A stretch of DNA of 53,906 bases from Rhizobium sp. Leaf306 (GTDB lineage Bacteria; Pseudomonadota; Alphaproteobacteria; Rhizobiales; Rhizobiaceae). Under the pieces are notes generated by a model. That model was not told the DNA's origin, did no database searches, and saw nothing but the letters and a program-made list of their open reading frames with translations. Where the stretch lies: assembly GCF_001423425.1 (NCBI RefSeq), contig NZ_LMNX01000009.1, forward strand, positions 1 through 53,906, written 5' to 3'. Below are positions 24,151 through 31,133 of this stretch, piece by piece. Numbering within the stretch: position 1 is the stretch's first letter; each line of letters opens with the position of its first letter. Position numbers and translations under genes: made by a program.

Positions 24151-27100
24151 GCGACCAGCCTTTCGCAGTCGTCTGCCAGCATTTCCAGCTCGGCATCCAC
24201 CGCGTTGCGGCGCGGATGCCAGAGGCCGCGATCGAGCGCGGCGCGGAACCTCAGGCCCATGTAGCGAGCGCCTTCGGGGTTCTGGGACAACAGGAAGTCG
24301 CGGACTTTTTCGTCACCCAGATAGGCGTCATAGGTCGCATCAATCAGCGATTGCGGAACGGCGTGGGTGGTCTCGGCAAAGCCGATCAGCCGGTCGACGG
24401 TTTCGACCAGTTCGGCTGCACCGCGGGGTCCGTGGCGCATCTGGCCGGCGATAAAGCGTGGGTTGACGGCACGGGCGCGCACGACCCGGGTCAGGGCCTC
24501 GGAAATGGAGCGCGCTTTCGGCTTCTGCGGATCGGTCGTGTCGAGCGCGATCACATCTGCCTTGCCGCCGAGCGCCGCGACGGCCGCCGAAAAGCCGCCG
24601 ATAAAGGCAACGTCGGCGGAACCATCGAGAAGATCGCGGCCGGGATCATCGCCGGTATGGACAAGCAGGTCGGCGCTTCCGATCCGCTCGGCAAACCCGC
24701 CGGGAACGTGGACGCCATCGCCATCGGCGCCGCCGAATGCGTGGCTGGTGGCGTCGAGATAGAGACGGCCGAGTTCCTCGCGTTCGCCCCAGCTGCCATC
24801 GGCAAGCTTTTCCTCGATGCCGGAACCGTAGGTGCCGGGGGCCGAACCGAAGATGCGCGCGGGCACATGGCCGAGCGTCTGCGCGTCTTCCGCCAGCGGA
24901 TTGTCGCCCGGGGCTTCCTCGCGCGCGGCGATCGCCCGCATAGCGGCATCGAGAAGCGCGATCAGTGCCGGAAACATGTCGCGGAACAGGCCGGAAATTC
25001 GAAGGCTGACGTCGATGCGCGGGCGTCCGAGTGTTGCCGGCGCCAGAACCTCGATGCCGGTGACGCGGCCGGTTGCGGCGTCCTGGACGGGTCGTGCACC
25101 CATCAGCGCCAGAACCTGCGCTACTTCCTCGCCGCCGCTTCGCAGCGAAGCGCTACCCCAGAGGTCGAAGACGAGGCTTTTCGGCCAGTCGCCATGGTCC
25201 TGCAGGTATCGGCGCAAAATCTCGTCGGCGGCGCGCTTGCCCAGTTCGAACGCGGTCGGGGTCGGCAGGGTGCGCGGATCGCTGGCGTAAAGATTGCGGC
25301 CAGTCGGCATCACGTCGCGGCGGCCCCGTGATGGTGCGCCCGACGGACCGGGGCGAATATGCCGGCCATCGAGCGCATCGAGCAGCGCCTGCATTTCGGT
25401 TCCGGCACTGGCGATCCGCAGCGGGTCGTCATCGCCGGCTGCGATTTCGCCGAACACGTGCTGGCCGTCCTTGATGGCGAAGTCCTTGAGGTCGCAGAGA
25501 AACGCGTCGATGCGGCTGAGCGCCGTGTCGGGGTCGTCATCACCTGTGATGCCGGCCTCGGATGCCAGTCCGCAGTCGCCGGCAGTCTCGACGATCAGTT
25601 TCGCCAGCCTGTCGCGGCGGCGCCTGTCCAGCCCGTCCGCCTGCGCGTACTCATCGACCAGCAGCTCGAGTTTCGTCTGTTCGTCCGAAAGGCCGGCGCC
25701 TGCCAGAACCGGCGGCAGGTGACCGATGGTGACTGCGGAGATGCGCCGTTTGGCAACGGCGGCCTCGCCGGGATTGGATACGATGAACGGATAGATGACC
25801 GGCAGGCCGCCGGTCACAAGTTCCGGAAAGCAGTCTTTCGAAAGCGCCACGGTTTTCCCCGGCAGCCATTCCAGCGTGCCATGGGCGCCGACATGAACGA
25901 TCGCATGGGCACCTACGGCGTTGCGCATCCATTGACCGAAGGCGTTGAGGGCGTGGCGCGGCGGCAGGTCGGGGCTGTGATAGTCAGTGCGGCGGTCGGC
26001 ATCGCGGCCCCGATCCGGGGCAAGCGCCACCGTGACGTTGCCGAACTGCGCGGCGCGGAAACGGTAGGCACCGTCTTCCAGATCCGCATCCGTTGCCGGT
26101 TCGCCCCAGGCGGCATCGATTCCAGCTGAAGGGCTGTAGGTTGCCAGCGGATATTGCGCCGTCCTGGCGGCCAGCAGATCCAGAAGCGCGCGCGGGGTTT
26201 GTGGGATATCGGAAACCGAATAGCCGGCTGTTGATAGCGTGCTGAGGATCGTCAGAACGCTTTGCGGTACATCGAGGCCGACGGCATAACCGGTGCGGCC
26301 CGGCGCACTCGGATAATCCGGCATCAGGATGACGAGCTTTCGCTCGGCGCGGGACACGGTCTTCATCGCAAGGAAGGCGGCGATCCGGTCTGCGACGTGT
26401 TCGATACGGTCAGGTTCGGGCTGGTTGATGAGATCGGCCGTCTTGTCGCCGGCCTTGAACGAGATCGCGCCGGCGAGAATGCGGCCGTCCAGTTCCGGCA
26501 GCACGACATGCATGGCAAGATCAGAAGGGTTGAGGCCGCGGCGGCCTTCCATCCATCCGTCCCGCCGAGTCGTTGCGGTGACCAGCTGGAAGACGGGAAT
26601 CCCTGAGCGGTCGAAAATCGTGTCGCCGTTGTCGTCGGTCGCACTTGCAAAGGCTGTCGTGGTGAGAATGGCCGCCGGATCGAGCTCTGCGATCGCTTGT
26701 TCGACAAAGCCGATGGTTTCTGCATCCTTCAAGCCGCCGACGAACATCGGCATCGGTGCGAAACCGCGGGCGGCAAGTGCTTCATACATCGCGTCGATCG
26801 GTGCTGCATCGTTGGCAAGCAAGGTGGAGCGGTAGAACAGGATCGGCAGCCGCTGCGCATGGGGCGGGAAGCCCGCAGTAAGCTCGTCGGCCGTGGAGAT
26901 GCCGTGGCCGGGCTTGTAGAAGCCCCGCTTCGGCAGCGGCGTCGCGGTCGGCAAGCTTTGCGTGTCGCCGCTTGCCAGCGCATCCAGCCGGCGCGCCAGA
27001 AGCTGCATATTGTCCGGCCCGCCTTCGCGGAAGAAGGCGAGAACGTCCATCAGCGTTGCATCGGGCACGGTCGAGGCAGCGGCCAGGCGGTCATCGCTGA

Positions 27101-27449
27101 TGCTGCATTCGCCCGGCAGCATTGCGAGCGGGATCTTCTTGCGCTTCGCCAGCCGCGACAGCTGATCGGCGCCATAGGCCCAGCGATCATAGCCGCCGAG
27201 AATGCGCACGAGGATAAAGCGCGCATGGGCAGCGGTCTTTTCCAGCCACAGGTCGACGGACATCGGGTGGCGAAGGTCGGAGATATTGGTGAGGCAGAGG
27301 CTCGCCTTGCCATTACTCCAACCCGCTGCGATGCCGTTCAGGTCACTGCCGGAAAAAGACAGCACCACCACATCTGCCGGCGACTGGTTGAGGTCGACCG
27401 GCTCGATCAGGTCGTCGAGCGACGACGAGGTGGTGGCGAGAATATGCAT
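24147..27449 (-). CDS. cobN: Cobaltochelatase subunit CobN
   Basis: Large subunit of the ATP-dependent cobaltochelatase (with CobS and CobT, not in this window) that inserts cobalt into hydrogenobyrinic acid a,c-diamide. At 1100 residues it is shorter than the roughly 1275-residue Pseudomonas denitrificans protein, but both ends and the core look intact: RRTDYHSPDLPPRH, then VHVGAHGTLEWLPGKTVALS, VIYPFIVSNPGEA, and a C-terminal ALDRGLWHPRRNAVDAEL. The length difference may reflect a family variant rather than damage. AAGGA with good spacing precedes the ATG. It follows cobW by 21 bases and overlaps cobG by four. Confidence 0.94.
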   Translation of the reverse strand: MHILATTSSSLDDLIEPVDLNQSPADVVVLSFSGSDLNGIAAGWSNGKASLCLTNISDLRHPMSVDLWLEKTAAHARFILVRILGGYDRWAYGADQLSRLAKRKKIPLAMLPGECSISDDRLAAASTVPDATLMDVLAFFREGGPDNMQLLARRLDALASGDTQSLPTATPLPKRGFYKPGHGISTADELTAGFPPHAQRLPILFYRSTLLANDAAPIDAMYEALAARGFAPMPMFVGGLKDAETIGFVEQAIAELDPAAILTTTAFASATDDNGDTIFDRSGIPVFQLVTATTRRDGWMEGRRGLNPSDLAMHVVLPELDGRILAGAISFKAGDKTADLINQPEPDRIEHVADRIAAFLAMKTVSRAERKLVILMPDYPSAPGRTGYAVGLDVPQSVLTILSTLSTAGYSVSDIPQTPRALLDLLAARTAQYPLATYSPSAGIDAAWGEPATDADLEDGAYRFRAAQFGNVTVALAPDRGRDADRRTDYHSPDLPPRHALNAFGQWMRNAVGAHAIVHVGAHGTLEWLPGKTVALSKDCFPELVTGGLPVIYPFIVSNPGEAAVAKRRISAVTIGHLPPVLAGAGLSDEQTKLELLVDEYAQADGLDRRRRDRLAKLIVETAGDCGLASEAGITGDDDPDTALSRIDAFLCDLKDFAIKDGQHVFGEIAAGDDDPLRIASAGTEMQALLDALDGRHIRPGPSGAPSRGRRDVMPTGRNLYASDPRTLPTPTAFELGKRAADEILRRYLQDHGDWPKSLVFDLWGSASLRSGGEEVAQVLALMGARPVQDAATGRVTGIEVLAPATLGRPRIDVSLRISGLFRDMFPALIALLDAAMRAIAAREEAPGDNPLAEDAQTLGHVPARIFGSAPGTYGSGIEEKLADGSWGEREELGRLYLDATSHAFGGADGDGVHVPGGFAERIGSADLLVHTGDDPGRDLLDGSADVAFIGGFSAAVAALGGKADVIALDTTDPQKPKARSISEALTRVVRARAVNPRFIAGQMRHGPRGAAELVETVDRLIGFAETTHAVPQSLIDATYDAYLGDEKVRDFLLSQNPEGARYMGLRFRAALDRGLWHPRRNAVDAELEMLADDCERLVA

Positions 27450-27470
27450 CCTTTTCCTTCTACAGCCCTC

Positions 27471-28508
27471 TTATGCCGCCAGCATCTTTTCGATCGCAGC
27501 CCGGTCCATCCCCTTTTCGCCGATCACGACGAGGCGGCTCTGGCGGGTCTCGCCGGCACCCCAGGCGCGGTCGAAATAGTGGTTCACGCGTGAACCGACA
27601 GCCTGCACCTGAAGGCGCATCGGCTTGTTCGCGACGTCGACAAACCCCTTGATGCGCAGCACGTTTTCCGCTTCCGCCGTGGCGGAAATGCGGGCAGCGA
27701 GTTCGTCCGCATCGGCAACGGCTGGAATATCTATGACGAAACTGTCGAAATCGTCGTGATCGTGATCCAGCTCGTCATCGTGATGCGTCTTGCGGTTTTC
27801 GATATCGTCCTCGACGGCAAGACCGAGACCGATCAGCACGCTCGGATCGACGGCGCCGTTTGCGGCCGGCACGATCTTGACCGCGCGCGGCAGATGCGCC
27901 TGGACGCGGCCCTTGGCGGCGGCAAGCGATGCCTGGTCGAGAAGGTCGGTCTTGGTCAGCACGATCATATCGGCGCAGGCAATCTGGTCCTCGAACACTT
28001 CCTCGACCGGATCGTCGTGGTCAATCGAGCTGTCCTGGCTGCGCTGCGCTTCCAGCGCTTCGTGATCATCGGCAACGCGACCTTGCGCAAGCGCCAGACC
28101 GTCCACCACGGCAATGACGGCATCCACGGTGACGCGGGCCTTCACATCCGGCCACTGGAAGGCTTGGACGAGCGGCTTCGGCAGGGCAAGGCCGGAGGTT
28201 TCGATCAGGATGTGGTCGACGCGCGGTTCGCGGGCCAGGATCTGGTCGATCGCCGGAACGAAGTCGTCGGCGACGGTGCAGCAGATGCATCCGTTGGCAA
28301 GCTCTATAATGTTGTCGTCAGGGCAGCTTTCGATGCCGCAGCTCTTCAACACGTCGCCATCGATGCCGACATCGCCGAACTCGTTGACGATGATCGCGAG
28401 GCGCTTGCCCTTGAGGTTTTCGATCAGGTGACGGATCAGCGTGGTCTTGCCGGCACCGAGAAACCCGGTGATCACGGTGCAGGGAACGCGGTCGAATGAA
28501 ACGCTCAT
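27471..28508 (-). CDS. cobW: CobW, metal-chaperone GTPase
   Basis: G3E-family P-loop GTPase thought to deliver cobalt to the CobNST chelatase. The 345-residue protein has the Walker A GFLGAGKT (15-22), the metal-binding GCICC motif (CICC at 74-77), an ETSGLA switch, and a TKTDLL guanine-specificity motif. A linker rich in His and Asp (about 242-255, HHDDELDHDHDD) before the C-terminal CobW domain is likely a second metal-binding site. GAGGA eight bases before the ATG at 28508 sets the start, which overlaps the DUF1636 stop (ATGA). The frame is open further up but only within the neighbouring gene. Confidence 0.95.
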   Translation of the reverse strand: MSVSFDRVPCTVITGFLGAGKTTLIRHLIENLKGKRLAIIVNEFGDVGIDGDVLKSCGIESCPDDNIIELANGCICCTVADDFVPAIDQILAREPRVDHILIETSGLALPKPLVQAFQWPDVKARVTVDAVIAVVDGLALAQGRVADDHEALEAQRSQDSSIDHDDPVEEVFEDQIACADMIVLTKTDLLDQASLAAAKGRVQAHLPRAVKIVPAANGAVDPSVLIGLGLAVEDDIENRKTHHDDELDHDHDDFDSFVIDIPAVADADELAARISATAEAENVLRIKGFVDVANKPMRLQVQAVGSRVNHYFDRAWGAGETRQSRLVVIGEKGMDRAAIEKMLAA

Positions 28509-28933
28509 GAAGGCAGGTCCTCGTGGTGCTGGAATGGGGGAATGCGGGCCGTCATGCCCTTGCCGCGAAGGCACATGGGGCGGCCGCGAAGGGGAAGTAA
28601 ACCGCGCTCGTCGTCAGCCAGCATCATCGCGCCGACCAAGATGTCCTCGACCGTGTCGAGCGACAGATGACCAAAGACATAGGACCAGCCGGAGCGATGG
28701 TTGAAGGCAGCACTTGGGCCTTTTTCGCAGTTGGCAAGGCAGGTGACGGGTTTGACGGAAAGCGGCTTGCCGGCGGCAGCCTCGCGAAGGGCGTCCATCA
28801 GGACGATGCCCGGGCGCGCTTCGCTGTCGGATGCCTCGCGACAATTGGTGCAGACGAAAATCGTCACATCCGGCTCGCCGGCAAGGCCGTCTGCGGCCGC
28901 GTCGCGCTCGTCTTTTCGTTCGTCAATCACCAT
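28505..28933 (-). CDS. DUF1636 protein, ferredoxin-like, in the cobalamin operon
   Basis: A 142-residue protein of the DUF1636 family, often found in alphaproteobacterial cobalamin clusters; its role is unknown. It has a thioredoxin-like 2Fe-2S ferredoxin look: cysteines at 28 and 31 (CTNC) and at 65 and 69 (CLANCEKGP), plus one at 121. An electron-transfer or metal-handling role beside CobW and CobN is a reasonable inference but not shown. It is the first gene behind the leftward cobalamin riboswitch, so it should be turned off by adenosylcobalamin. No clear ribosome binding site precedes the ATG, as might be expected if it is masked by the switch. Confidence 0.82.
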   Translation of the reverse strand: MVIDERKDERDAAADGLAGEPDVTIFVCTNCREASDSEARPGIVLMDALREAAAGKPLSVKPVTCLANCEKGPSAAFNHRSGWSYVFGHLSLDTVEDILVGAMMLADDERGLLPLRGRPMCLRGKGMTARIPPFQHHEDLPS

Positions 28934-29011
28934 CGTGTCGCACTACCGCCCAAGTCAATAACATCGGGGTGCACGACAGGAAGGCAAGCCTATCCTGCAG
29001 AGTGAAAGAAG

Positions 29012-29039
29012 CTTTTCCGGAGCACCCCGCCCGGAAAGG
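29012..29039 (-). terminator. Possible expression-platform hairpin of the leftward riboswitch
   Basis: On the minus strand CCTTTCCGG pairs with CCGGAAAAG around a ten-base loop, followed by a U-rich GCTTCTTTC. It sits just downstream of the riboswitch core and ahead of the DUF1636 gene, where an intrinsic terminator or antiterminator would be expected. Confidence 0.45.
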
Positions 29040-29051
29040 CACGTTTTCGAA

Positions 29052-29240
29052 CGGCAGGTCTCCTGGCTCGCGGGTCGTCACCATCCGCCTGCCTTCCCGG
29101 ATTTCTCCAGTGGCCATAGTGGCAGGATGGCTCGCCGCTTACAGTTGCGGGGGCAGCCGCGGCATTGAACCATGGAATCTTAAAGACGATCCCGGGTTCG
29201 CACCGCATTCTCTCTTAGCCCCTACCGTTGCCGGCAAGGG
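29052..29240 (-). ncRNA. Cobalamin riboswitch, leftward
   Basis: Adenosylcobalamin-sensing leader of the DUF1636-cobW-cobN-cobG-cobH-cobI-cobJ operon. Read on the minus strand it has the conserved order: GAATGCGGTGCGAA, then GCTGCCCCCGCAACTGTAAG, GCCACTGG, a GGGAAGGC core, and finally the B12 box AGCCAGGAGACCTGCC at 29068-29053. All expected helices of the cobalamin element are present. Binding should lower expression of the operon when cobalamin is plentiful. The outer limits are approximate. Confidence 0.93.
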
Positions 29241-29254
29241 ACCGTATCGCAGTC

Positions 29255-29283
29255 ACCTAAGCCTTGTCGCAGGGCAGTGTCAA
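29255..29283 (-). promoter_or_regulatory. Promoter for the leftward cobalamin operon
   Basis: On the minus strand TTGACA (29283-29278) is followed after 17 bases by TTAGGT (29260-29255), placing a start just before the riboswitch. The -35 is a perfect consensus. Confidence 0.6.
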
Positions 29284-29297
29284 TGTTGCAAAGCCGA

Positions 29298-29325
29298 TTG
29301 CCCGTCTGGGGAAACCGTCTATAGT
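29298..29325 (+). promoter_or_regulatory. Promoter for the rightward cbtB-cbtA-cobO-cobQ operon
   Basis: TTGCCC (29298-29303) and TATAGT (29320-29325) with a 16-base spacer lie just before the rightward riboswitch. Its -35 box is 14 bases from the -35 box of the opposite promoter. Confidence 0.55.
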
Positions 29326-29334
29326 GATCACGTC

Positions 29335-29505
29335 TTTGGTGCCCGAGAGGGCTCATCGAAGGGAATGCGGTGCGACGACATCTTGGCGTCAAACCCGCGG
29401 CTGCCCCCGCAACTGTAAGCGGAAAGTCTCTGCCCGATATGCCACTGGAGACATCCGGGAAGGCGGGTCAGAGGCGTTCGATCCGCGAGCCAGGAGACCT
29501 GCCGG
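29335..29505 (+). ncRNA. Cobalamin riboswitch, rightward
   Basis: Second cobalamin element, on the plus strand, leading cbtB-cbtA-cobO-cobQ. It shows GGGAATGCGGTGCGA, GGCTGCCCCCGCAACTGTAA, GCCACTGGAG, CCGGGAAGGC, and the B12 box AGCCAGGAGACCTGCC at 29488-29503. A GCCCTC/GAGGGC hairpin at 29526-29542 between the core and cbtB may be the expression platform. It would switch off cobalt uptake and late corrin steps when cobalamin is abundant. Limits are approximate. Confidence 0.93.
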
Positions 29506-29557
29506 AGACGATAGGTACAGTGAAAGCCCTCGGGTGGAGGGCAGAAAGACGACGTCC

Positions 29558-29734
29558 ATGGTTACGAACTCTGCTGCCCGTGCAGCCAGCGTTTCCGCAT
29601 CGAAAATCATTCCTCTCGGCATGACGGCCATACTCGGCCTGTTCATCGTCGGCTTTGTCGGCTTCTCGCATATCGAGGCCGTGCACAATGCGGCCCACGA
29701 TACGCGCCACTCGCTGGCCTTTCCCTGCCACTAA
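29558..29734 (+). CDS. cbtB: Cobalt transporter small subunit CbtB
   Basis: A 58-residue membrane protein with one central transmembrane helix (IIPLGMTAILGLFIVGFVGFS) and a C-terminus rich in His (38, 43, 47, 51, 58), the hallmark of CbtB. CbtB and CbtA form a cobalt transporter predicted from their constant link to cobalamin riboswitches. It is the first gene behind the rightward riboswitch and lies 14 bases before cbtA. The ribosome binding site is weak. The frame is open much further upstream, but that part is the riboswitch and is not coding. Confidence 0.9.
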   Translation: MVTNSAARAASVSASKIIPLGMTAILGLFIVGFVGFSHIEAVHNAAHDTRHSLAFPCH

Positions 29735-29748
29735 GAGGAATTTTCCCA

Positions 29749-30519
29749 ATGTCGCTGTTTCGTAACATCGTCCTCACGGCGGTGATCGCAGGGCTTTTGT
29801 CCGGGCTCCTGATGACTGTGATGCAAAGCTTTTCGGTCGTGCCGCTTATCATCGCGGCAGAGACGTATGAACATGTCGACAGCAACGGTGCCGGACATAG
29901 CCATACTGCGGCTCCGGATACGGCCGCAGGCACTGCAGCACCGGCTTCCGCTGCGCACGATCACGCCGAAGAGGCATGGGCGCCGGCCGACGGGCTCGAG
30001 CGCTTTGCCTACACTGCAGCGGCCAATGCTCTGTCGGCAATCGGTTTTGCGCTGGTTGCCATCGCCATCGCCGAAGCACTCGGCGGGTTTGGCGGGTGGC
30101 GCGGCGGGTTGATGTTCGGCATTGCCGGGTTCCTCACCGTCAGTCTTGCACCCGGCCTCGGTCTGCCGCCGGAACTTCCGGGCATGCCCGTCGCTGAGCT
30201 CGGCCCGCGCCAGATCTGGTGGATTGCGACAGCCGTCTGCACTGCCCTGGCCCTTGGCCTGCTTGCCTATACCCGTTCCGCCCTTCTTGCGGCTTTGGCG
30301 GTCGTCCTGCTCGTTGCTCCGCACATCATCGGCGCACCGCTGCCGCCGAGCCATGACACCGCGGTGCCGATGGACCTGCATGCGCGGTTCGTCAATGCCG
30401 TCTACGCGACGAACCTCGTCTTCTGGGCCGTTCTCGGGGCGCTTTCCGGCGTCATTCGCGAGCGTTTTCGTGCCGGTGAGGAAATCTCGACCACGTCCAA
30501 GGAGCTTGCAGTCCGTTGA
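29749..30519 (+). CDS. cbtA: Cobalt transporter subunit CbtA
   Basis: A 256-residue inner-membrane protein of the CbtA family. It has about five hydrophobic helices and, after the first, a loop rich in His (42, 50, 52, 70, 72; GHSH and HDHAEE) that probably binds cobalt at the membrane surface. GFGGWRGG and SLAPGLGLPPELPGMP are typical CbtA segments. With CbtB it should supply cobalt for CobN. AGGAA lies before the ATG. Its TGA overlaps the TTG start of cobO (TTGA). Confidence 0.9.
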   Translation: MSLFRNIVLTAVIAGLLSGLLMTVMQSFSVVPLIIAAETYEHVDSNGAGHSHTAAPDTAAGTAAPASAAHDHAEEAWAPADGLERFAYTAAANALSAIGFALVAIAIAEALGGFGGWRGGLMFGIAGFLTVSLAPGLGLPPELPGMPVAELGPRQIWWIATAVCTALALGLLAYTRSALLAALAVVLLVAPHIIGAPLPPSHDTAVPMDLHARFVNAVYATNLVFWAVLGALSGVIRERFRAGEEISTTSKELAVR

Positions 30520-31130
30520 AGGAAATCGATCAGACCACCGAGCAGCGTCACCGCGCCAAGATGGAGAACCGCAAGGCGGTTCAGGATGCCGAAGTCGCGG
30601 AGAAGACCGTCGAGAAGGGGCTTCTCATGGTTCATACGGGCTCCGGCAAGGGCAAGTCGACGGCGGCCTTCGGGCTGGCGCTGCGCACGCTCGGCCACAA
30701 CCGCCGCGTCGGGATCGTGCAGTTCATCAAGGGCGCTTGGTCGACCGGCGAACAGCCGGCGCTTGCGGTGTTCGGCGACCGCATCGCCTGGCACACGATG
30801 GGCGAGGGCTTTACCTGGGAAACCCAGGATCTCAAGCGTGACATCGCCGCTGCCGAGAAGGCCTGGGGCATGGCACTCGAACTGATGGCGGACGAGACGA
30901 TCGGCCTCGTCATTCTCGACGAACTCAATATCGCCCTGCGTTACGATTACCTCGATCTCGACAAGGTCGTCGCTCAGTTACAGGCGCGCCGGGCGGATCT
31001 GCACGTCGTCGTCACCGGCCGTAACGCGAAGCCGGCTCTGATCGAGGCGGCGGATCTGGTGACCGAGATGACGCTCGTCAAGCATCACTTCAAGGCCGGT
31101 GTCAAAGCCCAGGCCGGCATCGAGTTCTGA
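30516..31130 (+). CDS. cobO: Cob(I)yrinic acid a,c-diamide adenosyltransferase
   Basis: CobA/CobO-type (BtuR family) enzyme that adds the upper adenosyl ligand from ATP to the reduced corrinoid. The 204-residue protein has the P-loop TGSGKGKST (41-49), VQFIKGAW, an EGFTWET motif, and LDELNIALRYDYL. It starts at a TTG overlapping the cbtA stop, with AAGGAG at 30499-30504. Coupling to the cobalt transporter and cobQ places it under the rightward cobalamin riboswitch. Confidence 0.95.
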   Translation: MKEIDQTTEQRHRAKMENRKAVQDAEVAEKTVEKGLLMVHTGSGKGKSTAAFGLALRTLGHNRRVGIVQFIKGAWSTGEQPALAVFGDRIAWHTMGEGFTWETQDLKRDIAAAEKAWGMALELMADETIGLVILDELNIALRYDYLDLDKVVAQLQARRADLHVVVTGRNAKPALIEAADLVTEMTLVKHHFKAGVKAQAGIEF

Positions 31131-31133
31131 CGG

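Noticed and set aside
23991..25331. 446-codon open frame opposite cobN and cobG
   Set aside because: High-GC coding DNA often leaves an antisense frame open; the translation is low-complexity Gly/Arg/Ala and shows no domain.
29264..29557. Upstream extension of the cbtB frame
   Set aside because: It is entirely promoter and riboswitch sequence; cbtB homologues start at the ATG at 29558.
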